In this document: positions 23,526 to 35,800 of the stretch, piece after piece
Layout: each line of letters opens with the position of its first letter
Position numbering within the stretch: the first letter of the stretch is position 1
Origin: Hetaerina americana
Lineage: Eukaryota > Arthropoda > Insecta > Odonata > Calopterygidae
Direction: 5' to 3'
DNA: 64,000 nucleotides
Assembly: GCA_022747635.1 (NCBI GenBank)
Contig: JAKTNV010000005.1
Location: forward strand, 51,252,013 to 51,316,012
Program-made: the position numbers and the translations under genes
The notes under the pieces: generated by a model
Seen by the model: only the letters and a program-made list of their open reading frames with translations
The model's database searches: none
What the model was told of the DNA's origin: nothing

Positions 23526-24278
23526 CGAGGGTCATCCGGAAAGTAGTACCCGTTCGTGAAATAAAGACACAAAAGTAAATATTAACAAACATAAAAAATT
23601 TTATTTGAAAGAGGATACTTTAAACTACTTCTCAACATAATCTCCAAGCAAATTAAGGCATTTGTCATAACGTGTGACAAGTTTCTGTATTCCTGCTGCA
23701 TAGTCCTTCGCCGCCAGCTCATTGAGATACGCGAGGGACCCATCTTGCACAAATTTTTGCATAATGCAGATGGTGTTTAACAATTTCATGAACAATTGTC
23801 CGAGAAACATTGGGAAAATGCTCACAGATGTCATCAATTGTGACGCGCCGATCGTTCCTCACGAATTCGTCAACTGAGCTCACCAGTTGGTCTGTAATGA
23901 CAGACGGTCTCTCCGAACGCTCATCGTCGTGTGTGTTCCCCCTCCCCATGTTGAAGTTGCGACACCACCGCCGAACAGACGACTCGTCCATTACATTGTC
24001 TCCATACACCTCCTTTAATTGGCGATGAATATCACATGGGCGAACGTTTCTTGCATTGAGGAATTTAATCACTGCCCTCACTTCACAACTGGCGGCGTTC
24101 TCAATTTTTTTAAACATTGTAAACAATCACAGAAACAACACAGGCAATGCTAGCGTCACGCAACTTGGCTCAGAGAAGACAGACAAGCCACTGAAGCTAT
24201 CTGACCTCGTCCAGCGGCTACTCGCGTCGTCAGCACTTCATGCGGCACGAACGGGTACTACTTTCCGGATGACCCTCG
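23526..24278 (-). mobile_element. Internally deleted mariner, copy 2 (753 bp)
   Basis: Flanked by a clean TA duplication (23524-23525, 24279-24280). Same length and nearly the same sequence as the plus-strand copy at 14844-15596; I noticed only two substitutions. It carries the same internal deletion, so both derive from one deleted parent that was mobilised in trans. Confidence 0.95.
23719..24117 (-). CDS. Truncated mariner transposase (DNA-binding domain only), second copy
   Basis: A 132-residue open frame from ATG 24117. It contains the helix-turn-helix region and stops before the catalytic domain, exactly as at 15005-15403. The preserved frame probably reflects youth, since there has been little time to decay. 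Selection for a repressor is a less likely alternative. Confidence 0.75.
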   Translation of the reverse strand: MFKKIENAASCEVRAVIKFLNARNVRPCDIHRQLKEVYGDNVMDESSVRRWCRNFNMGRGNTHDDERSERPSVITDQLVSSVDEFVRNDRRVTIDDICEHFPNVSRTIVHEIVKHHLHYAKICARWVPRVSQ

Positions 24279-24639
24279 TAATTATCTAATCATTTTAAGC
24301 GCGCATATCTCCATTAATATCCGAGTATGTTACCGAATTGGCAGCGAAAAAAAGTGGACAAGCTAAAAATGTAAAGAAAATGTAATAATCCAGGCTTGCT
24401 CCAATAATTTTTATCAATGAAGCAAATTTTGCGGGAACTTTGAAAACAAATTGTGAAACACTCGCTATTTAATAAGAAGATAATTCTATTAGCATTATAT
24501 GCATGATAATATGCAAGATAGTCAGCAAATATATCTCCTCTGATTCAAAATGCTTCTCAAGGATTCATTTATCAAGGTTTTGCGCAACCATTTTTACTAC
24601 CCCACACCTTCAAATATTAAATCCTCCGGAATCAAACCT
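24279..24639. other. Unassigned AT-rich DNA
   Basis: Nothing clear. The decayed tRNA-like head of the SINE that follows may start inside the last ~60 bases. Confidence 0.4.
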
Positions 24640-24850
24640 GGACTCTCTGGGTTCAATTCACGGTGACACCTTTCGAAACCCTCAGCTTCAACTAAGTTGT
24701 GTGAGTTTTTGGGTACCAGATCTTCCTGGGCAACCACAGGTGGCACGGGGAAAGGAGCTAGCCCCCTAACCGTGTTATGTTACTTTCGCTCGCCGTTGGG
24801 TTATTACTTGGTGAGATCTATTCTCACCTTTCGAACAAAACCTCGGGTTT
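24640..24850 (+). mobile_element. tRNA-derived SINE, diverged copy (plus strand)
   Basis: It opens with a B-box-like GGGTTCAATTC (24650-24660). It then aligns throughout with the SINE at 32549-32805 read on the minus strand. Shared blocks include GGTA-CAGATCTTCCTGGG (24714-24732 region), CAC-GGGAAAGGA, and a distal ACTTGGTGAG...TCACCT...CCTCGGG section. The A-box half of the head is decayed. Confidence 0.65.
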
Positions 24851-25199
24851 TTTGCAACGGTTTTTCACCGAACTAGGGGTGGTATCACGTTAAAAAAATT
24901 TATTGATGATTGATTCTCAATTGATTCTCTATTTGGCTAGCTCCAGCAGAGATGCCTCTGAAAAATATTCAACACCATATACCGTATACTCGTATTTACA
25001 ACATAGAACCTATGCCTGTTCTCCCTTCCTGTTGCCCCCTCTCTCTCTCTTTTGAATCTTTACCGGATTAGCTGATAATTTTTCTGTCATATTAATAATT
25101 AAGGACATGAGGTGTTACCCGCCTTAGTTCACTATTCAGCACTAGGTACTTAATTACTATTCTAGCTTACATTCTTCAATTTATCATTTCATCTTTAAT
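24851..25199. other. Unassigned DNA
   Basis: Nothing clear. It may include further decayed sequence of the neighbouring LINE. Confidence 0.4.
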
Positions 25200-25895
25200 T
25201 TATGGTTTTCTTGTCATTTTTCTATTAACTTTTTCTACAGAATCGTTTGCGACTTTGGTTATCAATTATTTGAGATTCATCTTTATTCAGTATTTCATCC
25301 GTTTCCCTATCCACCCCTTTTTTGATACATTTTCCTTTCTCCCCGGTTAATACTTCTACCTTTTACTTCCTCATCTGCCTTTCCTGTTTTAACCTCTTGA
25401 ATTGACGCTGCATTTCATGTGCAGTAACTCATGACATGAGTTCGCATCCGCTCCCGGAAAAATTTGCAAATTGATTGTGCTATTTCTAAATCTGTTTTTA
25501 ACCATAATATAGTTCAGTCAATATCTTTCTTAAACTCCGGAAATTTTCCATGCATACCTACGCCTATTGCGGCGTAGGTATGCATGCGTTTTAAAGCGCA
25601 TTAATCGTTTTTGATTAAAACCTGTCTCCTACAGAACGCCCTTCCTTGTTCCTAAATAATAATCCCCAACCTCATTGCCATCTCTCGATTCGCCCAATGT
25701 TGGGTTTATGTCCCGCATCACTATCAAATGTTTCCCTCGGGGAACATCTGCAACGATATAGTTACTCTTATTGATTGTATACTCTTTCTATTTATTCCTT
25801 TTAAAATTATTTGTTGGCGTATACACCTGAATAACGGCCAAGGTCAACTGATCATCTTTTACTTCTCCTAATTATATTCTAAAGACTCAACAGAC
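25200..25895 (-). pseudogene. LINE remnant: apurinic-type endonuclease and start of RT linker
   Basis: Read on the minus strand from 25880 downward, this gives an APE-type endonuclease of RTE/jockey-like LINEs. Seen in order: an IQVYTPTNN segment, IVMRDINPTLGESRDGNEVG (the GDFN-type catalytic region, with a changed residue), LGTRKG, RRYAW, NYIMVKNRFRNS, then PGADANSCHELL (the terminal SDH motif, with Asp replaced). The linker towards RT continues to about 25240. Frames shift and stops occur, so it is dead. A perfect 16-bp hairpin (25549-25586) interrupts it at the RRYAW region. Confidence 0.75.
25549..25586. repeat. Perfect 16-bp hairpin inside the LINE remnant
   Basis: CATGCATACCTACGCC at 25549-25564 is exactly inverted at 25571-25586 around the 6-base loop TATTGC. 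It lies in former endonuclease-coding sequence, so a local template-switch duplication is more likely than a terminator. Confidence 0.9.
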
Positions 25896-28074
25896 ACAAC
25901 TAATTATTCATTCTTTTCCCTGTAGCATATACATTCATGGGCAGATAATAAATAAATAAATGTAAGTTAAATAATTTGATGGTTCACCTTAGTAGCAATC
26001 TCATATATGGTAGGAGTATTGCCTCACTTGCAGTTTTGGGAACTTCAATTGGAGTTTTTTTTTACATTTTTGAGCAACTGGATGAATTTTGTCCGTCCAT
26101 GTTACATTTAATGTTTTGTTAGATACTAACACTCAGTAAATAAAAATTCGTAAACAAGTGATAAAACAGGCGGATATCGGTGGGCGCCTAGGGTGTTGGT
26201 GAGAGTTGTTTTAGTGCCCGCGATATTCTCAATCAGAGAATCAAGTAGCTAATAAATCCTATTTAGTTTTAGTGCAGCAAAAGTTAAGCATTTGTTTTGT
26301 GGTGGGACACCCCGTTAGCCAGGCTAGCTAACTGCACGAAGGCTCATTCCATGCAAAAGAATGTGAGGCAAAATTACATAATTTCCGGCATAATAGGTAA
26401 TACGTTGAAAGTTTTTTAGAAATGGCTTAATCTTTTACATTTAAGGAAAATAAGTAATTTTTTCATACATTTTGCGCTATCTTTTTTAGTAAAATAACAT
26501 TCAATTTCCAAAATTCCACGTATAACAGGTCAAATCGTGATTTTTTTCCAGGACTTCTTCAAAATGTTTCCCATTCCCTGCCTGTAATTAAGAATGCCTG
26601 GTCACTCTCTAATAACACTGCGACAGAAAAAGGGACCGTGAAAAAAAATGCGGAATACGGGGGAAAGCAATAAAACAATGTCGGGAACGATAACACGCAG
26701 GATGGAGGGAAATTAATAAAAACTCGGATTTTACGGCAAAGACTAAGAAAATCAAGAGAAAGACAAAACTTGTCAGGAGAAAATCAATATTTATTTCAGG
26801 GAAGAGAAGAATGAAATACGTTAAGAGAGGACACGATATTCATTACTACATGATAATAATTGATTATATACCTACGTCAAGTTGCAATCAATTATTTCCA
26901 CGAGAAATGTTTTGATAAATTTTTAAAGTAAACGATTATTAAGTGTACAACTAATAGCCCGAAGCGCCTGCCAAAAAATACTCGCGTTCAATAAAACACA
27001 ATAGTACTGGTGCATCCCCTACTTCACGAGTCGTTTTCACGAATTAATCGCGAGCACAGGGATCCCAATAACAGTACGCAGAGCGTGGGAATACAAAAAC
27101 GAAGTTCCATACTAGCATAGTTAATTTTTTTATCCAGAATTAATAGCAATATCTAGAAGGAAAAAAATATTGAACTTGTTTTTTTCGGTTGGATTTCGCT
27201 AAACGTTAGACGTCACTTCAGACCAGAGGGAATAAAGCAGGCGCAGAGGGCGATTATAAAGTCGACAATTGAAAAGTCTATGCATCCACTTCTTTGAGTA
27301 CTTCCCAGCTATGTGTCCCTCATTCCAATTCCCCAGAAATATATCCGTTTTTCATACTCGGACTCATTTTTCTCACATTTTTCTATATTTTTTATACCCC
27401 AACTGCTCCGATCACCTTGAAGATGAAGACGACACGTGGAATGATCCCTCTTCTCCTAGATGTTACGCTATATCTGGCCTTCAAACGCCCTTGACCCAAT
27501 TGAGATGCCCCTATCTCCACCCGTGTGGCAGTTTTGGACGTCTTTTGAGATCGTTCACGAAGAAACCTATCTTTTACTTCCCCCACCATAGGCTGCGAAC
27601 GTATAAATGCGACCAATTTTTCAGCAAAACTTCTCGTTCTACGTCGAGGTGGTTAACGACCGGGACGATGCATGAAACGTCGAAAAAAAAGGTTGAAAGT
27701 AATAACTGACAAGCACGGAGTTTGATACGTCAAAACTTTCTGGGAGCATGAAATGGTTAACGTAGAAGAACTATGACATCAGTTTTGTGACGAAGAAACA
27801 GCTTGTTGAAATCAATTTTCAAGGAATGAGTGAGCAGTGAAGTGAATGATATTTTTGAAAATAAATCAACGGAGTTTAAACTCAACTCACTTGCCAGAAA
27901 CTCAACGGATTTGAGGCTAAACTCATTATCGTAGCAGTAAAAGATAAATTTATGAATTCCCATGATCCTTGTCGTCTCAATTCTCAGTCATATTATTTTC
28001 TTGTCTCAGTCATACGGGAAATATGAGGGCAAGCTAAGAAAAAAATAGGATTCAATAGATGAGTACTGAGTAAA
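25896..28074. other. Unassigned AT-rich DNA
   Basis: Nothing identified. A 146-codon plus-strand frame at 27269-27709 has no recognisable domain and is not called. Confidence 0.5.
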
Positions 28075-28500
28075 TTTGATGAAAAGGTCAAAGACAAATG
28101 TTATCTGTCGCTGGTTAGGTCTCATTTTCATTATGCTGCAAGTGTATTAAGAAGTTGGATTAATTGCCGAATTTGATCGCGTGCAGCGTAGAGGAGCTAC
28201 ATTTGTAAAACGTTGTTATGGTTAACTTAGTAGCGTATTCAAAATATTGGAGCAGCTAGGCTGGGAATCGCTTGCGGAGCGAAGGTTGAATTACAGATTG
28301 ACGATTGCATAAATTGGAATGAAGTCTTTTCAGTAGTGTTGTTGAAAATGTATTTTTTTTCACGAGCGATAAGGGATCATAGTAGCATTGTCCAAATGCG
28401 GTAGCGTCATATTCGGGTAAGAATTAGTCTGGTGTGTACTTACCCCCTGCCACAGCTTAGCAGGATACATAAATAACAAATATAAAAATAAAAAAATAAA
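28075..28500 (+). pseudogene. LINE remnant: C-terminal region of reverse transcriptase ORF
   Basis: Plus-strand frames read KDKCYLSLVRSHFHYAASV, then after a frameshift AEFDRVQRRGATFVKRCYG, a stop, and LEQLGWESLAERRLNYRLTI. This is the well-known C-terminal stretch of jockey/I/CR1-type LINE ORF2 (LVRS-LEYA--VW, IE-VQRRATRFV, LGW--L--RR). At least one frameshift and a stop are present. The copy ends in A-rich sequence near 28470-28515, as expected for a LINE 3' tail. Confidence 0.8.
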
Positions 28501-28883
28501 AAAAATATAAAAATCTCAAAAGTCTCCACTCTACACTTATTTTCTTACCACTATGATCAAGTCTCCAAGCTGTTCAAAACTACGGTCTATATTATTTTCT
28601 GCTACTATTTTCTTAACTCAAGGTCCCCTTGATCAAATTCCGTCTTTTCGTAAACGCTTCCTCGCCAAACGTGATTCTGTTTATGCTGTTCCTCCCACTC
28701 TACCCACCCTCCAAAGCCAGTCCTGAATATCTGAAGTTTTTTCCTATTCAAGTTAATGCGCCTCCCTACATCAAATGCTTGTTTCTTATCTTAGCCTTCT
28801 TTTTTCCAGAAAATCGTATAATCTTCATTTCCTTACGATTGGTTCACATTCAATGCCTATACTGCTGATTCTGCACAGAGCTT

Positions 28884-28940
28884 ACTCATTGTAACTCTTT
28901 GTAACTCATTGTAACTCTTTGTGACTCATTGTAACTCTTT
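28884..28940. repeat. Minisatellite, 20-bp unit x ~3
   Basis: ACTCATTGTAACTCTTTGTA is repeated nearly three times, and each unit is itself a diverged 10-bp doublet. Confidence 0.85.
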
Positions 28941-30709
28941 GGCTGCATATAAAACGCTTGATCAAGCAATAACGCAAATTTGGCTTTGTTCCCCACCTAC
29001 TTTCACTCCAACGATGAAGTAACATTCACCTATCTTCAAGTTATTACTTTTACTTAAGATTGTAGGAGTGAAAACTATTATAAGTGAGCATAATAATTTT
29101 CCTCATCATAGTGAAGGTGGCAAATGCTTTTCTTAATGAAAATTATCTCATCTTCCTCTTCTATCTGCATGATATGCGATGTAATCCTAAATTCAATCTC
29201 AATATGACACCTTTAAAATTTAGAAGCATAATTTAATTGGCAGCTGAAAGTAGCGTCATTGAAAACTGGTAACATTATTCAACGGTTAAAGGAAAACATC
29301 GGGAGATGTTTTTAAGTAAAATAAAAAGGGAAAGGAGGAACTTGTTAACTTAAGATAGATAAAATTTCCCTCCGCAACTTTCTCTCAAACCCTTTCAAAA
29401 TAATTGAGAAGGTTGCTTTAACGAGAAGATTCGCGGATGAAGAAGAAATGATGAAGTTGAGACGGCTACATCAAACGATCTGAGGATTTGAAAATACTTG
29501 AAAGGCATTGAGAAAAATAATTCATCCAAATACATCTCCTTCGGAAGGTGAATATCATTTGACAAATGAAATCTCGTACGGACTTAATTCGAGTAATGGA
29601 TTCAGAGTAGCGTCAGTTTATGTAGGTGCATATCTTACGAGTCATCAGTAAACGTATCGTGTTTTGGAGACATTGAGAGATGGTATTTTACATTAAGCTC
29701 TCTTGCCCATTAATGTTTAATTCATGAAGTAAATACCTTTCACCCCAGACCTCCAAAAGAAGGCATCAGAACTAACAGTGTATAAAAAAGTTTTCGCTGT
29801 AAAATAGAATAACTCTTCACGATTAAAAGAAGTTGATATTAGAATTTTTCTGCATCAACTCTTAGATTTTCCAGGGGAAAATTATCGGGGCATCCTCAAA
29901 TTTGACTGAAATTGCAGGCTCAAAATTTTTGCTCGTAGTGTATCGACACAGAGTAAATGGTTCACTTTTTAAAATAATCGCTGACTTTTTACCACTGATT
30001 CCGTTCAAAATCTGGCATCGGGAAAGCTCGTACACTTGCGGTTAACTCCCAAATCTCTAGCATTTTGCATTCCTCTGCCCGCCATTAAGTTTTCAATAGT
30101 TTTCCAGCAAAGCAGTGACACATCCACTTATTAATGAACCCGATCAACAAATATTTTTGGAATCAATCATTACCACTGCCGTATTTACTTTCATTTTTAC
30201 CGATGAAAAGGTTCGTACGGCTATACTCACATCTTAAATTTTCAATTTGGGTCTCGTAGACCACAGCGCCTTTTCAACTTTGAAATTTGAAGAACTGCTT
30301 CATGATTGAGGTTCAAAATTATATCGAATTAATAGATGAATCATCCCATACGAACTGTCTCCATGACGTATTTATGAGGGTCTAAGAACACTTTACCATC
30401 AAATGTGTGATTGAGAAGAAGGCGCAGTACAATTTACCTTTATAAATTTCGCAATGGAAGAGCACAATATAATTTTCGCAAAAAAAGATAAAATGCGATA
30501 TACTTGCGAATAGTTTTCCCGACTATTCAAATTTTACGCTTGAACCAAAACAGCTCCCTCATTCGGTCTAAATTACCCCAGCACAAAATTACGTACCACA
30601 CTCCACGTTACCTCTTTATGGGGGACATTTCGTGCGAAATTCATGGGCGCGCCCGGTCTTTATTCCTCGAAAACTCTCCGTTCCTACGTCCTCCATTGAC
30701 GCAAGTGGA
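28941..30709. other. Unassigned AT-rich DNA
   Basis: Nothing identified. Confidence 0.5.
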
Positions 30710-30801
30710 TTGAGGGGTCAACCCAGGTCAGGGTGGAAGGGGAAAGGGGGAGTATAGGGGAGGGGGGAGATAAAAGAGAGGGGGGGAAAGAGATTGCGTC
30801 A
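30710..30801. repeat. Purine-rich (G/A) tract
   Basis: A strongly strand-asymmetric tract with several G runs of five to seven on the plus strand. It has G-quadruplex or triplex potential. Similar tracts lie near 573 and 39270-39660. Confidence 0.7.
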
Positions 30802-32310
30802 TAGATATTCGATGCTCCTCCCCCCCAACGCCCTGTGCTCCTCGGCAGAATCGGAATGCTGACACCGCTCTCTTCCCGTTTTCCAAATGTCAATAGTGTC
30901 GGAAAAACTCCGCTCGAGTGACCGAATCCAAGTCGTTTGACCCCCGTCACCTACGCCTCTGAGAAAGAGAAAGGGCGTTTCCGCCAATCCACCACCCCCG
31001 CGAGCGAATACTCATTAATTAGCCATGAACTCACACCCACTCACGGAAAAGGGGACGAAAAAACAAAAATGTCCGACATTTAAAACGTGCGCGCCTCATC
31101 GCAAAGTGAAGGCAACTATGGCCATCGGCACTTTTTGCACCTTATCAGGCGTTTTTTTTTAAACCCAAATCTAGTGGTTGTGCTTTGGGAGAGTTTTATG
31201 CTGATTCTGGCCACCCGAGATTAGCTTAAGGATCAGAAGAAAAATTGAGGACGAGATAGGAATATGAAAAAGCTTCTCAAACACCGAGCAAATTTACTTA
31301 GGTTATGCAACAGTTTTCGGTGAAATCAGCTTGATTTCGAACATGTTTCCACGTACCGCCCTTAATCATGTTAATGTCATTGTGTTATTAAGTAGTAAAT
31401 TATTCAGTCTATGTTTTATAATCCATAACGTATGAGGCTTTGTTCAAACAACTTATAAATTATTACGCACACTAAGGGTAAAAAAAATACAAAATGCAAT
31501 ATTGTTCAGCTAGATAATAGTATCTACGTATTCATTGATTACTTATGCATGCGAACAACTTTTTTATTACTCCTCATTTATTATTATGCGCATAAAATGC
31601 TCTTATAAAAAAATTGAACGATCACGGTTTAGATACTCACTAAATGCTCTTACCGGCACAAATTTTGGTAAAACTTCCAGCCTATTTAAACTTTTAAATT
31701 ATGGCACCCTTTCTAAATAAAATGTTTTTCAATCATAAACATATTGGCACTACTTTGGATATTTCTCTGGTATTTTCTTTTTTAGTCAAATCACTTCGAA
31801 TGACAATACATTCAAGTGGAAAAACATGTTGCATAGATGTAACAAGGTGCAATTAAGAAAATTAAATTCTTCTACTACATCAGTGTTTTTCTTATGATAT
31901 GAAATATACCAAACAATTAGCTATTTCATTTGTTTGTCTGCAGAACTATGAAATCATCAAAATATAATTCTTTGCTTAAATTAACAGTCAAATAAAAGCA
32001 TTCCTCAACGTCACATCCTTTAAGCTGATCAAATCATATACACAAACTGAAGTTTTAAAGTTTTGTACAAGAAATTCGTCAAGTTACTGGATAAATAAAA
32101 TGTCCATTATTGATTTGAATACAAATTTCATATCCATGAATTGGGCGCAATGCAATTTAAATGTTAACAGGGATGGAAGCCAGGTTGCATTAAAAAGTGG
32201 ATGGCACATAACATCCACGGCATAGTGTTAATACTTATGAATTTGAACCGAGAATCTCAATAAAACAGAGGGGTGAATTTAAGTAACAAAATCGGTTTAG
32301 GAGTCGGGTT
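30802..32310. other. Unassigned DNA
   Basis: The first ~200 bp remain GC-richer, then the sequence is AT-rich. Nothing identified. Confidence 0.5.
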
Positions 32311-32517
32311 AGTATATATATATATAAATACATATATATATATATATCATATATAAAATATATATATATAATATATATATATAATATATAAAAAAAATAT
32401 ATATATAAAATATATATATATATATGTTATATATATAATATATATATATATTATATATAAAATATATATATATAACCATAAACATACAGTTGCATTATAT
32501 ATATATATATATATACA
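32311..32517. repeat. (TA)n-rich microsatellite region
   Basis: Interrupted TA dinucleotide array of about 200 bp, next to the SINE that follows. Confidence 0.95.
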
Positions 32518-32548
32518 TACATAAATAACCATAAACACAGTAATCAAC

Positions 32549-32805
32549 CCGAAGGTCGGTTTGGTAGGTGATGGTAGAGTTCACCCAGTACTAAGCCCTA
32601 TGCGGCGTGTGAATATTCACACATCAGGGTATGGGTGCCAGTTCCTTTCCTTGTGCCGGTTATGGTTTCCCAGGAAGACCTGGTATCCTAAAAAATCACA
32701 TAGCTTGGGTGGAGCTGCAGGTGCCCAGAGTGCCTTTCCTGGTAATCGAACCCGGGACCGTCCGGTCAGCAGTCCAACGCTCTACCCCCTGGACTACCGC
32801 GACCC
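32549..32805 (-). mobile_element. tRNA-derived SINE (minus strand)
   Basis: The minus strand begins at 32805 with a tRNA-like head. The A-box region GTAGTCCAGGGGGTAGAGC and the B-box GGGTTCGATTACC (about 32739-32752) have normal tRNA spacing. A ~190-bp body follows, shared with 24640-24850. The SINE sits between two (TA)n arrays, one directly abutting its head end. Confidence 0.8.

Positions 32806-32808
<3 letters not shown>

Positions 32809-32856
<48 letters not shown>
32809..32856. repeat. (TA)n microsatellite
   Basis: About 23 TA units directly next to the SINE. Confidence 0.95.
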
Positions 32857-32860
<4 letters not shown>

Positions 32861-35800
32861 TCTTGTTAAAGAAGGTTTTCTTTATTTCATCGAGCATCAC
32901 GCTGGCAAAATCGAGAATTGTTCAGTTGCATTAATGAAATCAATACCAAACTAAAAATTAAACATACACGTAACTAAGGGGCCGACCCAGGCCAAAGCTT
33001 GAAATTCCATTCAATCCATAATTTAAAATTTTACTATGGATTTTATGAATGAAAAAGTGACTTTTTTTTATAAACGAAGAGGTAACTAGTTTTATTGCTC
33101 TACATATCAATCTAGGTCCAGGTTAAACCTCCATATGTTTCATTGAATACTCTAGAACATACAAGGTGAATTCTTGACCTATATTTGATACCTTCCTCTG
33201 CGATATGCCATGAAGGACCTGAAATCCAAAGTCAATCGCCCCGCAGCATGATTTAACCTCAACTCATCCTGAAATGCCTGCTGTCAGACTTATTTCAATA
33301 ATAATCGCACAAAAACTGAAAGCGCCATCTTAATATGCCATTAGTTAAGCCCAGGGTTTTCAAAGAATATTCAGAAAGTGAAAAAATACTTAACGCGTAC
33401 ATATCAGACATTTTCTTGAACCCTCCTTTTGAATTTAAAATTTCATACTCAGATATACCTCGCCATGTCTATGATTAAGTCTCAAAGACTATTTTTGGTA
33501 GGGACATCCTAAAAAAATGTACGTAGTTAGTTCGCAGGTGTGGGCATTAATCGTGGCAAACTGGAAGGTACTCTCATCATAGTTTCCAAATTTAAGGTAT
33601 CAAGAAGTAGTAGTCTAACAGATGGACAATTCTCTTTTTTCTATTATTGGTTATCAGACGGCCATCAGTATATAAAGTGATCAGGATTTGCAATAATTTT
33701 GAAGAACGGAAAATTTCGGTGCCGGAAAATATAAGGCCTTTTCTCTAAAATGAACTTCTAATCATTTCTTATTATTTGTACCGAAGTCGTAAATTGTTGT
33801 CATGTACACCTATACCATATCTTGCGAGCGAGAAATTAAGGGTTTTGAGGGATCAAAATTGATTATTACAGTATGAAAACCTAAATTATTAGGATCAGAT
33901 TTTGGAAGGTGGATATAAGGTTTTTGACTGCAAATGGCTTATCTTGTGGCAAACGCCATTTGAGGAAGGGAAGGAAAATTAGATGAATATATCAGTGCTG
34001 AAGTAGATTTCTCTTACTTTTTTGGCTGGTTATAATCTTCCAATACAACGCGAGGCCTTTTATTGAGACAATTTATTTGAGGAAATCAGTGCACTTGAGA
34101 GAATATTCATATGCACGTATGACCTGATATTTGTGCATGAAAGGCTGATGCTCCAACGTCCATGGTAAAACGTTCCCACCAGTGTCTTGCGGAAGGTTAC
34201 GTATGAGATATAGATAAGAGCACTCCGACTTTCTTCAATTCAGTCTCACTCTCTCCCTCCATTCCCGGAGACACACCCACCCTTGTTTCTTAAGTAATCC
34301 AGTAATATTTAGTGCCTTCTCGTGATAAACATTAACATCCTTTTTCAATACACCTTAAGGAACACCCTTTCTGATCCCAAAGGCACCAGCATGAAATATT
34401 GTCTCAATCACGAGGAAGAACTTAAGTATTTCACTTTTCCACCCTGTAATTAATAGTCTTACCGTGCAGCAGGATGGGTTTGGCAGTTTTTGCAATGGTA
34501 GAAATTGAGGAAAAATATAACTTTATGTTCTCTAAATTGTATCGGCGTGAAATTATTACATTCCTAAGAAACCTAAGTAATCCTTGCATGATATCTAAAT
34601 AAAATGAACAACTCATTCAACGAGGGTAAGGGTACGGCCATATTGAGTTTATGCGTGCACATATTCTTGCATTTTTAGCAATTTACAATGCGTTATCGCA
34701 TGTAAATAAGAAATTGTATACACTTAATCACAATGCCCTACTCCCTATTATCATTACCTCTATGCTTTCAAAAGTCATTATATAATAATACATTTACTTT
34801 GGTTAGCGTATGGATTATTTGAATTACGCGTATCAACTCCTCTTTATTCCTTGAAAATTAACATAATAGCAAGAATAAATAATTAAAACTATACCAATCA
34901 AGTCTAACGGTATTCGGAAAAATATTTCCTTCGGTGAAAAACATCATTCCAATGTTAAGTTAATGACAATACTGCGCTATGCGTACCATTTGGAGAGAAA
35001 AGAATATCACATAATGAATTAATTTTTGAATAAACGAAATAAATAACGAAATTAATTTACAACAATTATTGCAATTTGGATTTTGCTGTGATAACTCTGC
35101 ATTCAACATTTACAGTGCCGGAACACGTTTTTTCTAGAGTAAAATATGTTAACTGTTAGGGTGGCCGCTTTCTGACGCCAATATATGGATACGTTAATTT
35201 TGAATATCGTTAAACGATGAAATCTAAAACAAAAATAATTTCGTACATTTCCAATGTGTACTGATTTTGGCCGATTTTCATACGTAAAGGCATCAATTTT
35301 GTACCGTAAATGCGAAACTATGCTGACGAATCTGTTAACGCCTTATAAGTAATGAAAAGGAGCACCGTTTAATGGGTACAAATTTGACATTGAGCAGTGC
35401 TCTGCGGATATTGAATAAGTTTACTTCGTTTGGCTAATTAAGAGTCTGAGCAGTATGGTTCTTTCATACCGCCTGAAGATGACTCAGTTGCTCTGGTGAA
35501 TCGAAACCAAAACCCTTCATTTCTCGGGCGACGAAAACTAATCCGGCTCATCCTTCGAAGAGAACGTTACCACCGCGAGTCACAATTAGCTGACTTGGAG
35601 CTCAGAGAGGCGAGTAAAATAAATATCGCAGTTTGCGGAGACTTTATGAGAGAGAAGGCTTTAGATAAATGGGCTTTCGGATCCGGAGCTGCCATGCCAT
35701 CGAGATGAGGCGAAAGAAAAGGAAAATGAGATAACAAAAGCCCAGTATGGATTACTCTCCAAGAGTGCTCGGTGCCCATATTGCCGTATACCCTTCCACT

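Noticed and set aside
26280..26360. tRNA-like sequence near GTTAGCCAGGCTAGCTAAC
   Set aside because: Only a short palindrome. No A-box and B-box at proper spacing.
27269..27709. 146-codon plus-strand open frame
   Set aside because: No recognisable domain, no splice-like context and composition not clearly coding. The minus strand is also partly open.
28884..28940. Short tandem repeat as a CRISPR array
   Set aside because: Units are contiguous with no spacers, and the sequence is eukaryotic.
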